NCBI RefSeq assembly: GCF_001456955.1
Contig: NZ_KQ758469.1
Location: forward strand, 188,926 to 252,925
Length of the DNA: 64,000 nucleotides
Reading direction: 5' to 3'
DNA from: Microbacterium enclense
GTDB lineage: Bacteria; Actinomycetota; Actinomycetes; Actinomycetales; Microbacteriaceae
The notes beneath the pieces are model-generated. The model worked only from the letters and a program-made list of their open reading frames with translations. It made no database searches and was not told the DNA's origin. Positions 25,531-34,385 of this stretch are shown here, one piece after another. The translations under genes and the position numbers were made by a program. Every line of letters begins with the position of its first letter. Position 1 is the first letter of the stretch.

Positions 25531-26502
25531 ATGACCATTTCGCTCAGCCGCCACGCCGCCCCCACGACCGACACCGTCTCGGTCACCGTCCCTTCCCGGC
25601 GGAAGCGACCGCCGTCGGGCCTGCTCGGCTCACGCTGGATCGCCGTCGGGTTCGCGGCTCCCCTCATCGCGTACCTCCTGATCTTCTACGCGTTCCCCCT
25701 GGTGCGCAGCATCGATCTGAGCGTGCACGACTACACCGTGCGCGCCTTCGTGCAGGGCAACGCCGCCTTCGTGGGTCTGCAGAACTACATCGACGTCATC
25801 GGCTCCCCGCTCTTCGCCCAGGCGCTGGGGAACACCGCACTCTTCGTCGCGGTCTCGCTGCTCTTCCAATACGTGCTCGGCCTGGGACTCGCCGTGTTCT
25901 TCCGCGGCGCCTTCCCCCTCTCCGGCATCCTCCGCGGACTCTTCCTCGTCCCCTGGCTGCTGCCGCTCATCGTCTCGGCCTCCACCTGGTCGTGGATGCT
26001 GAACAGCGACAACGGGATCGTCAACTCCGTCATCACCGCGTTCGGCGGTCCGCAGATCAACTGGCTGACCTCACCCGAAACGGCCCTCACCTCGGTCATC
26101 ATCGCCAACATCTGGCTCGGGATCCCCTTCAACCTGGTGATCCTCTACGCGGGCCTGCAGAACATCCCCGCCGATGTGTACGAGGCCGCGTCCCTCGACG
26201 GCGCGGGCTCGTGGCGGCAGTTCTGGAGCATCACCTTCCCGCTGTTGCGTCCGGTGTCGGCCATCACGCTGCTGCTCGGCCTCGTCTACACCCTCAAGGT
26301 CGTCGACATCATCTGGATCATGACCACCGGCGGGCCGGCCAACTCGTCCACCACCCTGGCGATCTGGTCCTACCGCGAGGCCTTCGGTACGGGTCAGCCC
26401 GACCTCTCCCCCGCCGCGGCCGTGGGCAACCTGCTCATCCTCATCGCGTTGGTCTTCGGCTTCTTCTACCTGCGCATCCAGCGCCGCGAGGTGACCTCAT
26501 GA
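25531..26502 (+). CDS. sugar ABC transporter permease (MalF type)
   Basis: A 323-residue CUT1 permease with six membrane segments and the EAA loop YEAASLDGAGSWRQFWSITFP near residue 220, which docks with the ATPase. The N-terminal tail of ~35 residues is basic and cytosolic. It pairs with the next gene, whose ATG overlaps this stop as ATGA. Confidence 0.93.
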   Translation: MTISLSRHAAPTTDTVSVTVPSRRKRPPSGLLGSRWIAVGFAAPLIAYLLIFYAFPLVRSIDLSVHDYTVRAFVQGNAAFVGLQNYIDVIGSPLFAQALGNTALFVAVSLLFQYVLGLGLAVFFRGAFPLSGILRGLFLVPWLLPLIVSASTWSWMLNSDNGIVNSVITAFGGPQINWLTSPETALTSVIIANIWLGIPFNLVILYAGLQNIPADVYEAASLDGAGSWRQFWSITFPLLRPVSAITLLLGLVYTLKVVDIIWIMTTGGPANSSTTLAIWSYREAFGTGQPDLSPAAAVGNLLILIALVFGFFYLRIQRREVTS

Positions 26503-27317
26503 ACCCCCGCCGCCCCGTGTGGAAAGTCGCCCTCGGCATCCTTTTCACCGCCGTCATGCTGTTCCCCGTCTACTGGATGGTCAACGTCTCGCTGACGAAG
26601 ACCCAGGACCTGCGCGACAGCCCGCCCCACGTCATCCCCCTCGACCCCACGTTCGAGGGCTTCGAAGCCGTCTTCCGTACGCAGCTCCCCAACCTGGCGA
26701 CGAGCCTGCTCATCGGATTCGGCTGCGTCGTGCTCACCGTCGTGATCGCCGCGCCGGCGGCCTACGCCATCGCGCTGCTCAACCTGCGCGGGGGCCGCAC
26801 GCTGAACTTCGTGCTGCTCGTCGCGCAGATGATCCCGGGCGTGGTCATGGCGATGGGTTTCTACGCCATCTACGTGCGCGTCGGTCTGCTCAACAGCGTC
26901 TGGGGCCTGATCCTCGCCGACTCCACCGTCGCGGTGCCCTTCGGCGTGCTGCTGTTCACGGCGTTCATGAGCGGCCTGCCGAAAGAACTGCTCCAGGCCG
27001 CGCGCGTCGACGGCGCGAGCGCGTGGCGCACATTCACCGCGGTCGTGCTCCCCATGAGCCGCAACAGCGTGCTCACGGTCTCGCTCTTCGCGTTCCTCTG
27101 GGCGTGGTCGGACTTCGTCTTCGCCTCGACCCTCGCCCGCAACAGCGAGCTGCGGCCCATCACCCTCGGCATCTACAACTTCATCGGCAACAACACCACC
27201 CAGTGGAACGCCATCATGGCCACCGCGGTCATCGCCTCCATCCCCGCTGCGATCCTCCTCGTGATGGCACAGCGCTACGTCGCGGCCGGCGTCACCGCCG
27301 GCGCAGTGAAGGACTGA
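26499..27317 (+). CDS. sugar ABC transporter permease (MalG type)
   Basis: A 272-residue CUT1 permease with six membrane segments and the EAA motif LLQAARVDGASAWRTFTAV near residue 165. It forms a heterodimer with the MalF-type protein. It is translationally coupled at its start and is followed after one base by the GH127 gene. Confidence 0.93.
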   Translation: MNPRRPVWKVALGILFTAVMLFPVYWMVNVSLTKTQDLRDSPPHVIPLDPTFEGFEAVFRTQLPNLATSLLIGFGCVVLTVVIAAPAAYAIALLNLRGGRTLNFVLLVAQMIPGVVMAMGFYAIYVRVGLLNSVWGLILADSTVAVPFGVLLFTAFMSGLPKELLQAARVDGASAWRTFTAVVLPMSRNSVLTVSLFAFLWAWSDFVFASTLARNSELRPITLGIYNFIGNNTTQWNAIMATAVIASIPAAILLVMAQRYVAAGVTAGAVKD

Positions 27318-27318
27318 C

Positions 27319-29250
27319 ATGACCATCACCGGCCCTCGAAAGGACGCGACCATCCATGCCACGCACCCTCGGGATGCCGCGGCGCCGGTCGTGCCGCCCG
27401 GATCGCGCCGCGTGGGAGTCGGCATCGATGAGGTGCACCTCGACCCCTCCGGGTTCTGGGGGCACAGGCAGCACACCAACCGCCGCGCGACGCTCGAGCA
27501 CTGCCGGTCGTGGATGGAACAGCTGGGATGGCTCGAGAACTTCGACCGCGTCGCCCGCGGCGACCGCACCACCGGTCGCCCCGGCTGGCAGTTCTCCGAC
27601 TCCGAGGTGTACAAGCTCCTCGAAGCCATGGCCTGGGAGCTCGGACGTCTGCCCGACGACGATCTCCAGCAGACCTACGACACCCTCGTGGAGCGCGTGC
27701 GTGCGGCACAGGATGCCGACGGCTATCTGAACACGGCTTTCGGGCACCCCGGCCTGCCCGCGCGGTACAGCGACATGGCCATGGGCCACGAGCTCTACAA
27801 CATCGGGCACCTCCTGCAGGCAGCGGTCGCCCGCCTTCGCACGCACGGAACGGACGCGCTCGTCGAGACGGCGAAGAGGGCCGCCGACCACGTCTGGGCG
27901 GAGTTCGGCGAGTACGGACGCCCCTCCATCTGCGGTCACCCCGAGATCGAGGTCGGGCTCATGGAGTTCGGTCGCGCCCTGAAAGACGACCGGTACATCC
28001 GGCAGGCCGCGCTCTTCCTCGAACGGCGGGGTCACGGCATCCTGCCCGTGCGCCCGCTGCTGTCGGCCGAGTACTTCCAGGACGATCAGCCCATCAGGTC
28101 GGCGACCGTCCTGCGCGGACACGCCGTGCGGGCGCTCTACCTCTCCGCCGCGGCCGTCGATGCCGCTGTCGACGACGGCGATCTCGACTTCGTCGACACG
28201 CTCGAACGCCAGTGGGCGCACACCGTCGAACGCCGCACCTATCTGACCGGAGGCATGGGTTCACGTCACCAGGACGAGGGATTCGGCGACGATTTCGAGC
28301 TGCCCGCCGACAGAGCGTACTGCGAGACCTGCGCCGGCGTCGGTTCCGTGATGTTCGCGTGGCGGCTCTATCTCGCGACCGGAGACGTGCGCTACGCCGA
28401 CCTCATCGAACGCACCCTCTTCAACGTCATCGCCACCTCGCCGAGCGAGGACGGCCGGGCCTTCTTCTACGCCAATCCCCTGCAGCAGCGGGTACGTGCC
28501 TCGGCGCCCGACGAGGGGGTCAACGCGCGCGCGGAGGGCGGCAGCCGTGCTCCCTGGTTCGACGTGTCGTGCTGCCCCACCAACGTGGCGCGGACCTTCG
28601 CCAGCCTGGCCGCGTACTCCGCGGCCGATGACGACGGCGACGCCGTGCTCCTGCAGTACATGGCGGGACGGGTCGCCGTCGCCGGATACACGATGGATGT
28701 CGAGACGCAGTATCCCGTCGACGGCCGGATCCGCATCACCGTCGTGGAGGCGCCGACGAGCGGCCGCCTGCGCCTGCGCATACCGTCGTGGAGCGCAGCG
28801 GCCTCGCTCGCGGTCTCGGGCAGGAGCCCCCAGCAGGTGGGCCCCGGCTGGGCGCACGTCGAAGACCTGGTGACGGGAGACGTCGTCGACCTCGACCTCG
28901 ACGTCGCTCCGCGCCTCACCTGGCCGGACCCCCGTATCGACGCCGTGCGCGCGAGCGTCGCGGTCGAACGCGGACCCCTCGTGTTGTGCGTCGAATCGAC
29001 CGACCTGCCTCCCGGCGTCGATCTGCAGGACATCGCGATCGACACGACGTCGGCGCCGAGAATCCACGGGGACGGCGCCGAGATCGACGTCCGTGTGCGC
29101 ATGACCCGAAACACGCCACCCGGCCGGGTGCCGTACGGAGCCCCGTCGGCGACGACCGCCCGCAAGCGGATCCCCGTCTCGTTGATCCCGTACCACCGCT
29201 GGGCGGAGCGGTGGCCGACCACCATGCGCGTCTTCCTCCCCGTGGAGTGA
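27319..29250 (+). CDS. GH127 beta-L-arabinofuranosidase, intracellular
   Basis: A 643-residue protein without a signal peptide, closely resembling the Bifidobacterium enzyme HypBA1. That enzyme releases L-arabinose from Ara-beta-1,2-Ara disaccharides derived from hydroxyproline-linked arabinosides. The catalytic and zinc set is intact and nearly co-numbered: Glu336 and Cys338 in YCETCAGVG, and Cys418-Cys419 in SCCPTNVART (HypBA1 uses Glu338, Cys340, Cys417 and Cys418, with Cys417 as nucleophile). It is the last gene of the importer operon, so it should cut the sugar that operon brings in. Confidence 0.9.
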   Translation: MTITGPRKDATIHATHPRDAAAPVVPPGSRRVGVGIDEVHLDPSGFWGHRQHTNRRATLEHCRSWMEQLGWLENFDRVARGDRTTGRPGWQFSDSEVYKLLEAMAWELGRLPDDDLQQTYDTLVERVRAAQDADGYLNTAFGHPGLPARYSDMAMGHELYNIGHLLQAAVARLRTHGTDALVETAKRAADHVWAEFGEYGRPSICGHPEIEVGLMEFGRALKDDRYIRQAALFLERRGHGILPVRPLLSAEYFQDDQPIRSATVLRGHAVRALYLSAAAVDAAVDDGDLDFVDTLERQWAHTVERRTYLTGGMGSRHQDEGFGDDFELPADRAYCETCAGVGSVMFAWRLYLATGDVRYADLIERTLFNVIATSPSEDGRAFFYANPLQQRVRASAPDEGVNARAEGGSRAPWFDVSCCPTNVARTFASLAAYSAADDDGDAVLLQYMAGRVAVAGYTMDVETQYPVDGRIRITVVEAPTSGRLRLRIPSWSAAASLAVSGRSPQQVGPGWAHVEDLVTGDVVDLDLDVAPRLTWPDPRIDAVRASVAVERGPLVLCVESTDLPPGVDLQDIAIDTTSAPRIHGDGAEIDVRVRMTRNTPPGRVPYGAPSATTARKRIPVSLIPYHRWAERWPTTMRVFLPVE

Positions 29251-29312
29251 ACGCCGCACCTCGGCCTCGAACCCGGGCGGCGATGTCTGGGAAAGCGGTC
29301 GCCTTTTTGCTC

Positions 29313-29326
29313 TGTTACCGATAACA
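29313..29326. promoter_or_regulatory. arabinose-type LacI operator before the GH127/146-like gene
   Basis: TGTTACCGATAACA has perfect TGTTA and TAACA arms. It lies 98 bases before the start of the secreted GH127/146-like gene, with a TAACAT -10-like hexamer (29322-29327) inside its right arm. It belongs to a second operator family repeated across the locus. Confidence 0.8.
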
Positions 29327-29423
29327 TGAAGACTCGGCCTCCCGCCGCGTCTCCGACCCCGACGACGCGGCACGAGCCGCCGCTCACCCCCGCAGTTCTG
29401 CAACGTCGCAGAAAGGAACACTG

Positions 29424-32400
29424 ATGCCCCTGCTCCGCAAGGCGGTCGCCATCGGCGCGACCGCAATGATCATCGCCAGTGGATTGGCGGTGATCGCCCC
29501 CACCGCAGCCAGCGCCGCCACCCTCGAATCGACGAAGGTCCTCGACCTGCCGTTCGACGACACGCTCACCGATGCCGGCCCCAACAAGATCCCCACCTCG
29601 ATGCTGCGCGGATCGGCCGCGTACGTCGACGGCATCCACGGTCGCGCCCTCAGCCTGCGCGGCAGCGACGCCGTGGGCCTCGGCACGAGCGCGTTGCTCC
29701 AGCCCGAGAACCTGACGCTGTCGTTCTGGTTCAAGCCCGACGGCGCCATGGGCACCGGCGAACAGGTGTTCACCTGGAACAAGGGCGTCTACAACTCCGC
29801 CGGGTGGTACCTCACCGCCGAGAACGCCAACACCCCTCTCGCCCTGTCGATCGGCCCCGGCGGCGGGCAGCCCTACAAGGTCGTGGTCAACGGCTCGCGC
29901 GACGCCTTCTTCCCCGCCGGTCAGTGGACGCACGTCGCCGTCACCTACAACAAGGACACGAAGGCGGTCACCTTCTATCGCAACGGCGAGCAGCAGGTCT
30001 CGTCGATCCCGAACGCCATCGGCGGCGCGGCGACCGGCGTACTGACGTCGGAGAGCACCACGACCAAGTCGATCGGCTTCAACGGCCCCGGCTACAACGG
30101 CGCCTACGTCCGCGGCGCGCTCGACGACTACACCCTCTACAACGCCGTCGCCTCGGCATCCGATGTCGTCGCCCTCACGAAGGCCAACAACCCCGCCTTC
30201 GACCCGGCCGAGGTGGCGCAGCGCGGTCTCGACCAGCTGTCGGTGCCCGGGAGCGCCTCGGCGAGCTTCGGACTGACCACGGCCGCCTCCAACGGCACGG
30301 CCTTCACGTGGACCTCGTCGACTCCCGCCGTGATCGCCGTCAACGGCGGCCAGGCGACGGTCACGCGTCCGAAGGACGCGACGACCACGGTCACCCTCAC
30401 CGCCACGGCGACCTACGCCGGAAGCACCCCGCGCACCAAGACCTTCCAGGTCGAGGTCGCGAAGGAGGGCGTGTCGACGTCGATCTACGTCGACGACACC
30501 GACCTCAACGAGGTGCTGGTCACCGACCCCTACCTGCAGAACAGCAACGCGAAGATGGTGGACTGGCTGCTCACCCTCGACCCGAAGCGCTTCCTCTACT
30601 CGTTCGACCAGCTCGCCGGCATCCCCACCACGGCTCAGCCGTACGGCGGATGGGAGCGGACGACCGGTGCGCGCTTCCAGGGACACTTCTTCGGCCACTT
30701 CGTGTCGGCGCTGTCGCAGGCGTACTCGACCGAGACCGATGAGGGCCGCAAGGCCCAGCTGCTGGCCAAGCTGACCACCGCGGTCGACGGTCTGGCCGCG
30801 GCCCAAGCCGCCTACGCCCAGAAGGACCCGTCCAACAGCGGGTACGTCGCGCCCTTCCCGGTGTCGTACCTGCCGCACGGCGCCGACGGTCTCATCGTGC
30901 CGTTCTACAACCTCCACAAGGTGCTCGCGGGCCTGCTCGACGCCCACCAGTACGCACCGAAGGACGTCGCCGACAAGGCCCTCACGGTCGCCAGCGGCTT
31001 CGGCTCCTGGCTCAATGTCTGGGGCTCGCGCCAGGCCAACCCGAGCGCACTGCTGAGCACCGAGTACGGCGGCATGAACGAGGCGCTGTACGAGCTGTAC
31101 AGCATCACCGAGAACGACCAGCACAAGAAGGCCGCCGAGCTCTTCGACGAGGTCACGCTGTTCCAGCAGCTCGCTGCGAACCAGGACGTGCTGGCCGGCA
31201 AGCACGCCAACACCACGATCCCGAAGCTGGTGGGCGCCCTCAAGCGCTACACCGTCTTCACCGACAACCCGACGCTCTACGCGCGCCTGTCGGACACCGA
31301 GAAGTCGAACCTCGACATGTACCGTCGGGCGGCCGAGAACTTCTGGCAGATGGTGGTGAACGACCACTCGTACATCGGCGGCGGCAACAGCTACTCCGAG
31401 CACTTCCAGCAGCCGGGCACCCTGCACGAGTTCGCCACGAACGGCATCACCACCGGCTACGGCGAGCAGTCCACGGTCGAGGGATGCAACGAGTACAACA
31501 TGCTGAAGCTCACGCACGGCCTGTTCCGGGTGAGCCCCGACGTGAAGTACGCCGACTACTACGAGAACACCTACATCAACACGATCCTCGCGTCGCAGAA
31601 CCCCGAGACGGGCATGATGACGTACTTCCAGCCGCAGACCGCCGGGTACGCCAAGGTCTTCGGCCGCAAGGAGGACGAGTTCTGGTGCGACCACGGCACG
31701 GCCACCGAGAGCTTCACCAAGCTCGGTGACTCGATCTACTTCCGCAAGGGATCGTCGATCTACGTCAACATGTTCCGCTCCACCGAGTTCACCTCGGAGC
31801 AGCACAACCTGAAGCTGACGCAGACGGCCGACGTGCCCAACACCGACACCGTCACCTTCTCGGTGGATGCCGCCGACGGCGGCGCCCTCGCCGAGGGCAC
31901 CACCCTGCGCCTGCGCGTGCCGTCGTGGTCGCCCAACCCGACCCTCACGGTGAACGGCCAGGCGCGTGACGTCGCCGCCGCCACCGACAAGGGATACGTG
32001 GTGGTGCCGGTCTCGGCCGGCGACGAGATCGCGTACAAGCTCCCCGCCAAGGTGCAGGTCGAGGCCGGCACCGAAGACCCCAACTGGGTCGCGTTCCGCT
32101 ACGGACCGGTCGTGCTCTCGGCCGAGCTGAACCGTACCAACGTCGAGGCGACCTCGCCCGCCGGCATCCTGGTCCGCACCAGCGTCGCCGACAAGTCGGT
32201 CACCAACAGCGTTCGCGTCGGCGACGTCGAGGCCTTCAAGAAGGACATCGAGAAGAACCTCGTCCGTCAGGACAACGGCGCCGACAATAACGGTCGCACC
32301 GTGATGAAGTTCAAACTGCAGAACGTCGACGCCGCCTCCGCTGCGCTGACCTTCGAGCCGTACTACAGCATGTACAACGCCCGGTACGCGCTGTACATGA

Positions 32401-33566
32401 ACCTCATCCAGCCCGACTCGGCGGCGGCGCAGGCGCTCATCAAGAGCGACAAGGAGAAGCTCCGCATCGACGAGATGACCACGGACGCCCTCACCTCGTT
32501 CGACAACAACAACAGCGAGGCCGGCAAGAACTACAAGTTCAACCGGTCGTCGGTGGGTGCGCACCTCGGACAGCAGTACCGCGACGGCGAGATGTCGACC
32601 GAGGCGTTCTTCCAGTACGACATGGCCGTCGACCCGTCCGCGCCGAAGAACTACCTCGGCGTGCGGTACTTCGGCGGTGACAACGGCCGGACGTTCGACG
32701 TGTACATCAACGACGTGAAGTTCAAGTCGGAGCGCGTCACCAACGCCAACGGGGGGAACTCGTTCTACGTCCAGTACGACGAGATCCCCGCCTCGGCGCT
32801 GGCCGACATCGCCACGAAGGACCGCTACAAGCGCGATCAGGCCGGCAACTACGTGCTCGACGAGAAGGGGAACAAGATCCCCATCATCACGGTGCGCTTC
32901 CAGGGCAACGGCACCAGCTACGTCGGCGGGGTGTTCGGGGTCTACACGACCACGACCACCACCTACGCCACCGACGCCGACCTGAATGCGCTGACCTTCG
33001 ACGGCGGCACCCTCAGCCCGAAGCTGACCGACGGCACGTACGACTACACCGTGACGGTCCCGCGGGATGCCACGGCGGCGACGTTCGACGCCGACCCGGC
33101 CACCCCCAGCGGTCTGGTTTACGTCGGCGACATCCTCATCGACGACACGCAGAAGCGCACGGTGCCGCTGGCGGCGGACGGCGCGCCCACGACGCTGACG
33201 CTGCGGTCGCTGGCGCAGGACCACACGACGGCCAAGACGTATCGCATCCAGATCGTGCGGGCCGCCGCTCCCCCGGCGCTCACCACCGAGGTGTCGGTCA
33301 CGTCGCGGTGCGTCGCGGGCCGTGCGACCCTCGCCGTCATGGCGAAGAACACCAGCGCCGTCACGGTGGCGATGAACATCGTCACACCGCACGGTCAGAA
33401 GACCGTCGCGTCGGTCGCCCCGGGCAAGACCACCACGCAGGCCTTCACGGTCCGGCAGGCGCAGATTCCCGCCGGGGAGGTCTCGGTGACCGCCACCGGT
33501 CAGGTCGACGGCAAGACGGTCACGGCCACGCAGAAGGGGGCCTACGACGCCCGCAGCTGCAGCTGA
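29424..33566 (+). CDS. secreted GH127/GH146-like beta-L-arabinofuranosidase
   Basis: A 1,380-residue exported protein: signal peptide (~1-32), LamG domain (~38-245), Ig-like linker (~255-350), DUF1680-type catalytic barrel (~355-960), a beta-sandwich cadherin-like domain (~1175-1285) and the shared C-terminal Cys-pair module. Catalytic-site equivalents are Glu686-Gly-Cys688 (VEGCNEYNMLKLT) and Cys755 (EFWCDHGT). The position that is a second Cys in the usual WCC motif is Asp756, so one zinc ligand is altered. It likely removes beta-linked L-arabinofuranose outside the cell; specificity is unproven. AAAGGAA precedes the ATG. Confidence 0.85.
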   Translation: MPLLRKAVAIGATAMIIASGLAVIAPTAASAATLESTKVLDLPFDDTLTDAGPNKIPTSMLRGSAAYVDGIHGRALSLRGSDAVGLGTSALLQPENLTLSFWFKPDGAMGTGEQVFTWNKGVYNSAGWYLTAENANTPLALSIGPGGGQPYKVVVNGSRDAFFPAGQWTHVAVTYNKDTKAVTFYRNGEQQVSSIPNAIGGAATGVLTSESTTTKSIGFNGPGYNGAYVRGALDDYTLYNAVASASDVVALTKANNPAFDPAEVAQRGLDQLSVPGSASASFGLTTAASNGTAFTWTSSTPAVIAVNGGQATVTRPKDATTTVTLTATATYAGSTPRTKTFQVEVAKEGVSTSIYVDDTDLNEVLVTDPYLQNSNAKMVDWLLTLDPKRFLYSFDQLAGIPTTAQPYGGWERTTGARFQGHFFGHFVSALSQAYSTETDEGRKAQLLAKLTTAVDGLAAAQAAYAQKDPSNSGYVAPFPVSYLPHGADGLIVPFYNLHKVLAGLLDAHQYAPKDVADKALTVASGFGSWLNVWGSRQANPSALLSTEYGGMNEALYELYSITENDQHKKAAELFDEVTLFQQLAANQDVLAGKHANTTIPKLVGALKRYTVFTDNPTLYARLSDTEKSNLDMYRRAAENFWQMVVNDHSYIGGGNSYSEHFQQPGTLHEFATNGITTGYGEQSTVEGCNEYNMLKLTHGLFRVSPDVKYADYYENTYINTILASQNPETGMMTYFQPQTAGYAKVFGRKEDEFWCDHGTATESFTKLGDSIYFRKGSSIYVNMFRSTEFTSEQHNLKLTQTADVPNTDTVTFSVDAADGGALAEGTTLRLRVPSWSPNPTLTVNGQARDVAAATDKGYVVVPVSAGDEIAYKLPAKVQVEAGTEDPNWVAFRYGPVVLSAELNRTNVEATSPAGILVRTSVADKSVTNSVRVGDVEAFKKDIEKNLVRQDNGADNNGRTVMKFKLQNVDAASAALTFEPYYSMYNARYALYMNLIQPDSAAAQALIKSDKEKLRIDEMTTDALTSFDNNNSEAGKNYKFNRSSVGAHLGQQYRDGEMSTEAFFQYDMAVDPSAPKNYLGVRYFGGDNGRTFDVYINDVKFKSERVTNANGGNSFYVQYDEIPASALADIATKDRYKRDQAGNYVLDEKGNKIPIITVRFQGNGTSYVGGVFGVYTTTTTTYATDADLNALTFDGGTLSPKLTDGTYDYTVTVPRDATAATFDADPATPSGLVYVGDILIDDTQKRTVPLAADGAPTTLTLRSLAQDHTTAKTYRIQIVRAAAPPALTTEVSVTSRCVAGRATLAVMAKNTSAVTVAMNIVTPHGQKTVASVAPGKTTTQAFTVRQAQIPAGEVSVTATGQVDGKTVTATQKGAYDARSCS

Positions 33567-33571
33567 GACGC

Positions 33572-33608
33572 CCGTGGGCGGCTGACGCGACGGCGCGGCC
33601 GCCCACGG
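33572..33608. terminator. first hairpin after the GH127/146-like gene
   Basis: A perfect 11-bp stem (33572-33582 with 33598-33608) starts 6 bases past the stop codon. Confidence 0.6.
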
Positions 33609-33620
33609 CTTCCACCCCTG

Positions 33621-33656
33621 AACGCCCCGAGGCATCCCCGGATGTCTCGGGGCGTT
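33621..33656. terminator. second, stronger terminator hairpin
   Basis: The arms 33621-33637 and 33640-33656 pair with one mismatch, starting AACGCCCCGAG and ending CTCGGGGCGTT, followed by CTTC. It can work in both directions between convergent genes. Confidence 0.75.
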
Positions 33657-33935
33657 CTTCGTGCGCCGCGGGCGGCGGGTGTCAGCGGCGAGGCGCGATC
33701 GTCGAGGGCGTCAGGCCGGCGGCGGGCGCAGGAGCACGAGGGCGGGGATGAGCCGGGGGGGCGGACGCGCGCTTCGAGGGCTCCGGGTCCGAGCGCGCGG
33801 GAGTTCGGGGGTCGGGGCGCGACTCCCTACGGAGCACGGCTCGCTGCCTCGCGCGAAGCCTGGTCAGCGCGACAGGGTTGCGGGCTGATCAGCAGCAGCG
33901 GTCGGTCGCGACCCTTCGGCAGCGTCCCTACGACG
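33657..33935. other. intergenic DNA without recognised features
   Basis: I see no supported gene, RNA or operator between the terminator and the small minus-strand gene. Open frames here look compositional. Confidence 0.5.
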
Positions 33936-34115
33936 TCACTCGATGACGAAAGCGCGACCGTTGATGTACAGCAGGTCGGGCTCGCCCTCGGCGATCTGCG
34001 AGACGGCGCTGTTGTCGAGGTCGAGGTGCTCCCACGCAGCCACGCCCGCGGGGGCGACGGCCGAAGTGGCGAGCAGCCCATGGGCGAGGAGGGTGAGGAT
34101 CTGGCGTCCGGCCAT
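33936..34115 (-). CDS. small 59-residue protein of unknown function
   Basis: ATG 34115 is preceded by GGAAGGA at good spacing and opens a 59-residue frame: a short hydrophobic stretch (ILTLLAHGLLATSAVAPAG), then an acidic tail with HLDLDNSAVSQIAEGEPDL and ending INGRAFVIE. An arabinose-type operator with a GAACAT -10-like hexamer lies 99 bases upstream. I do not recognise the family. The hydrophobic stretch is marginal as a membrane or signal segment. Good ribosome site, operator and balanced composition favour a real gene; small size and lack of known relatives argue caution. Confidence 0.5.
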   Translation of the reverse strand: MAGRQILTLLAHGLLATSAVAPAGVAAWEHLDLDNSAVSQIAEGEPDLLYINGRAFVIE

Positions 34116-34213
34116 CGGGGGGTCCTTCCGGAGGGCTGACGACATCGTCAATCCTGTGCGTGTCCGTCAGCTATGCCGACGGGCGAGGTTCTCGTCCCAT
34201 TCTAGCTCGGCGA

Positions 34214-34227
34214 TGTTCCCGCTAACT
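34214..34227. promoter_or_regulatory. arabinose-type operator before the small gene
   Basis: TGTTCCCGCTAACT resembles the locus consensus TGTTAnCGnTAACA with two arm mismatches. On the minus strand a GAACAT -10-like hexamer overlaps it. It faces the 59-residue gene. Confidence 0.55.
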
Positions 34228-34264
34228 ATGCACTCGCCCAGAGTCTGTCGCCCCGGCACGGCCG

Positions 34265-34296
34265 CGCCCGCCCGCCCGAGTCGGGGCGGACGGGCG
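34265..34296. terminator. hairpin downstream of the secreted GH43 gene
   Basis: Thirteen-base arms (34265-34277 with 34284-34296) pair with one mismatch, about 90 bases past the stop of the GH43-like gene that ends at 34386. Confidence 0.5.
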
Positions 34297-34385
34297 CGAG
34301 AACGCGGTTCACTCAAAGGGTGCGACGACCCCGTCGCGCGGGAGGACGCGGCCGAGACCGCGCACACGTCCTCCCGGTTCGCCGG

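Noticed and set aside
28467..33635. A 1,722-codon open frame on the minus strand opposite the two GH127-type genes
   Set aside because: It is antisense to well-supported genes with clear catalytic motifs. Its translation is Arg/Val/Gly-rich and repetitive, typical of shadow frames in high-GC DNA.
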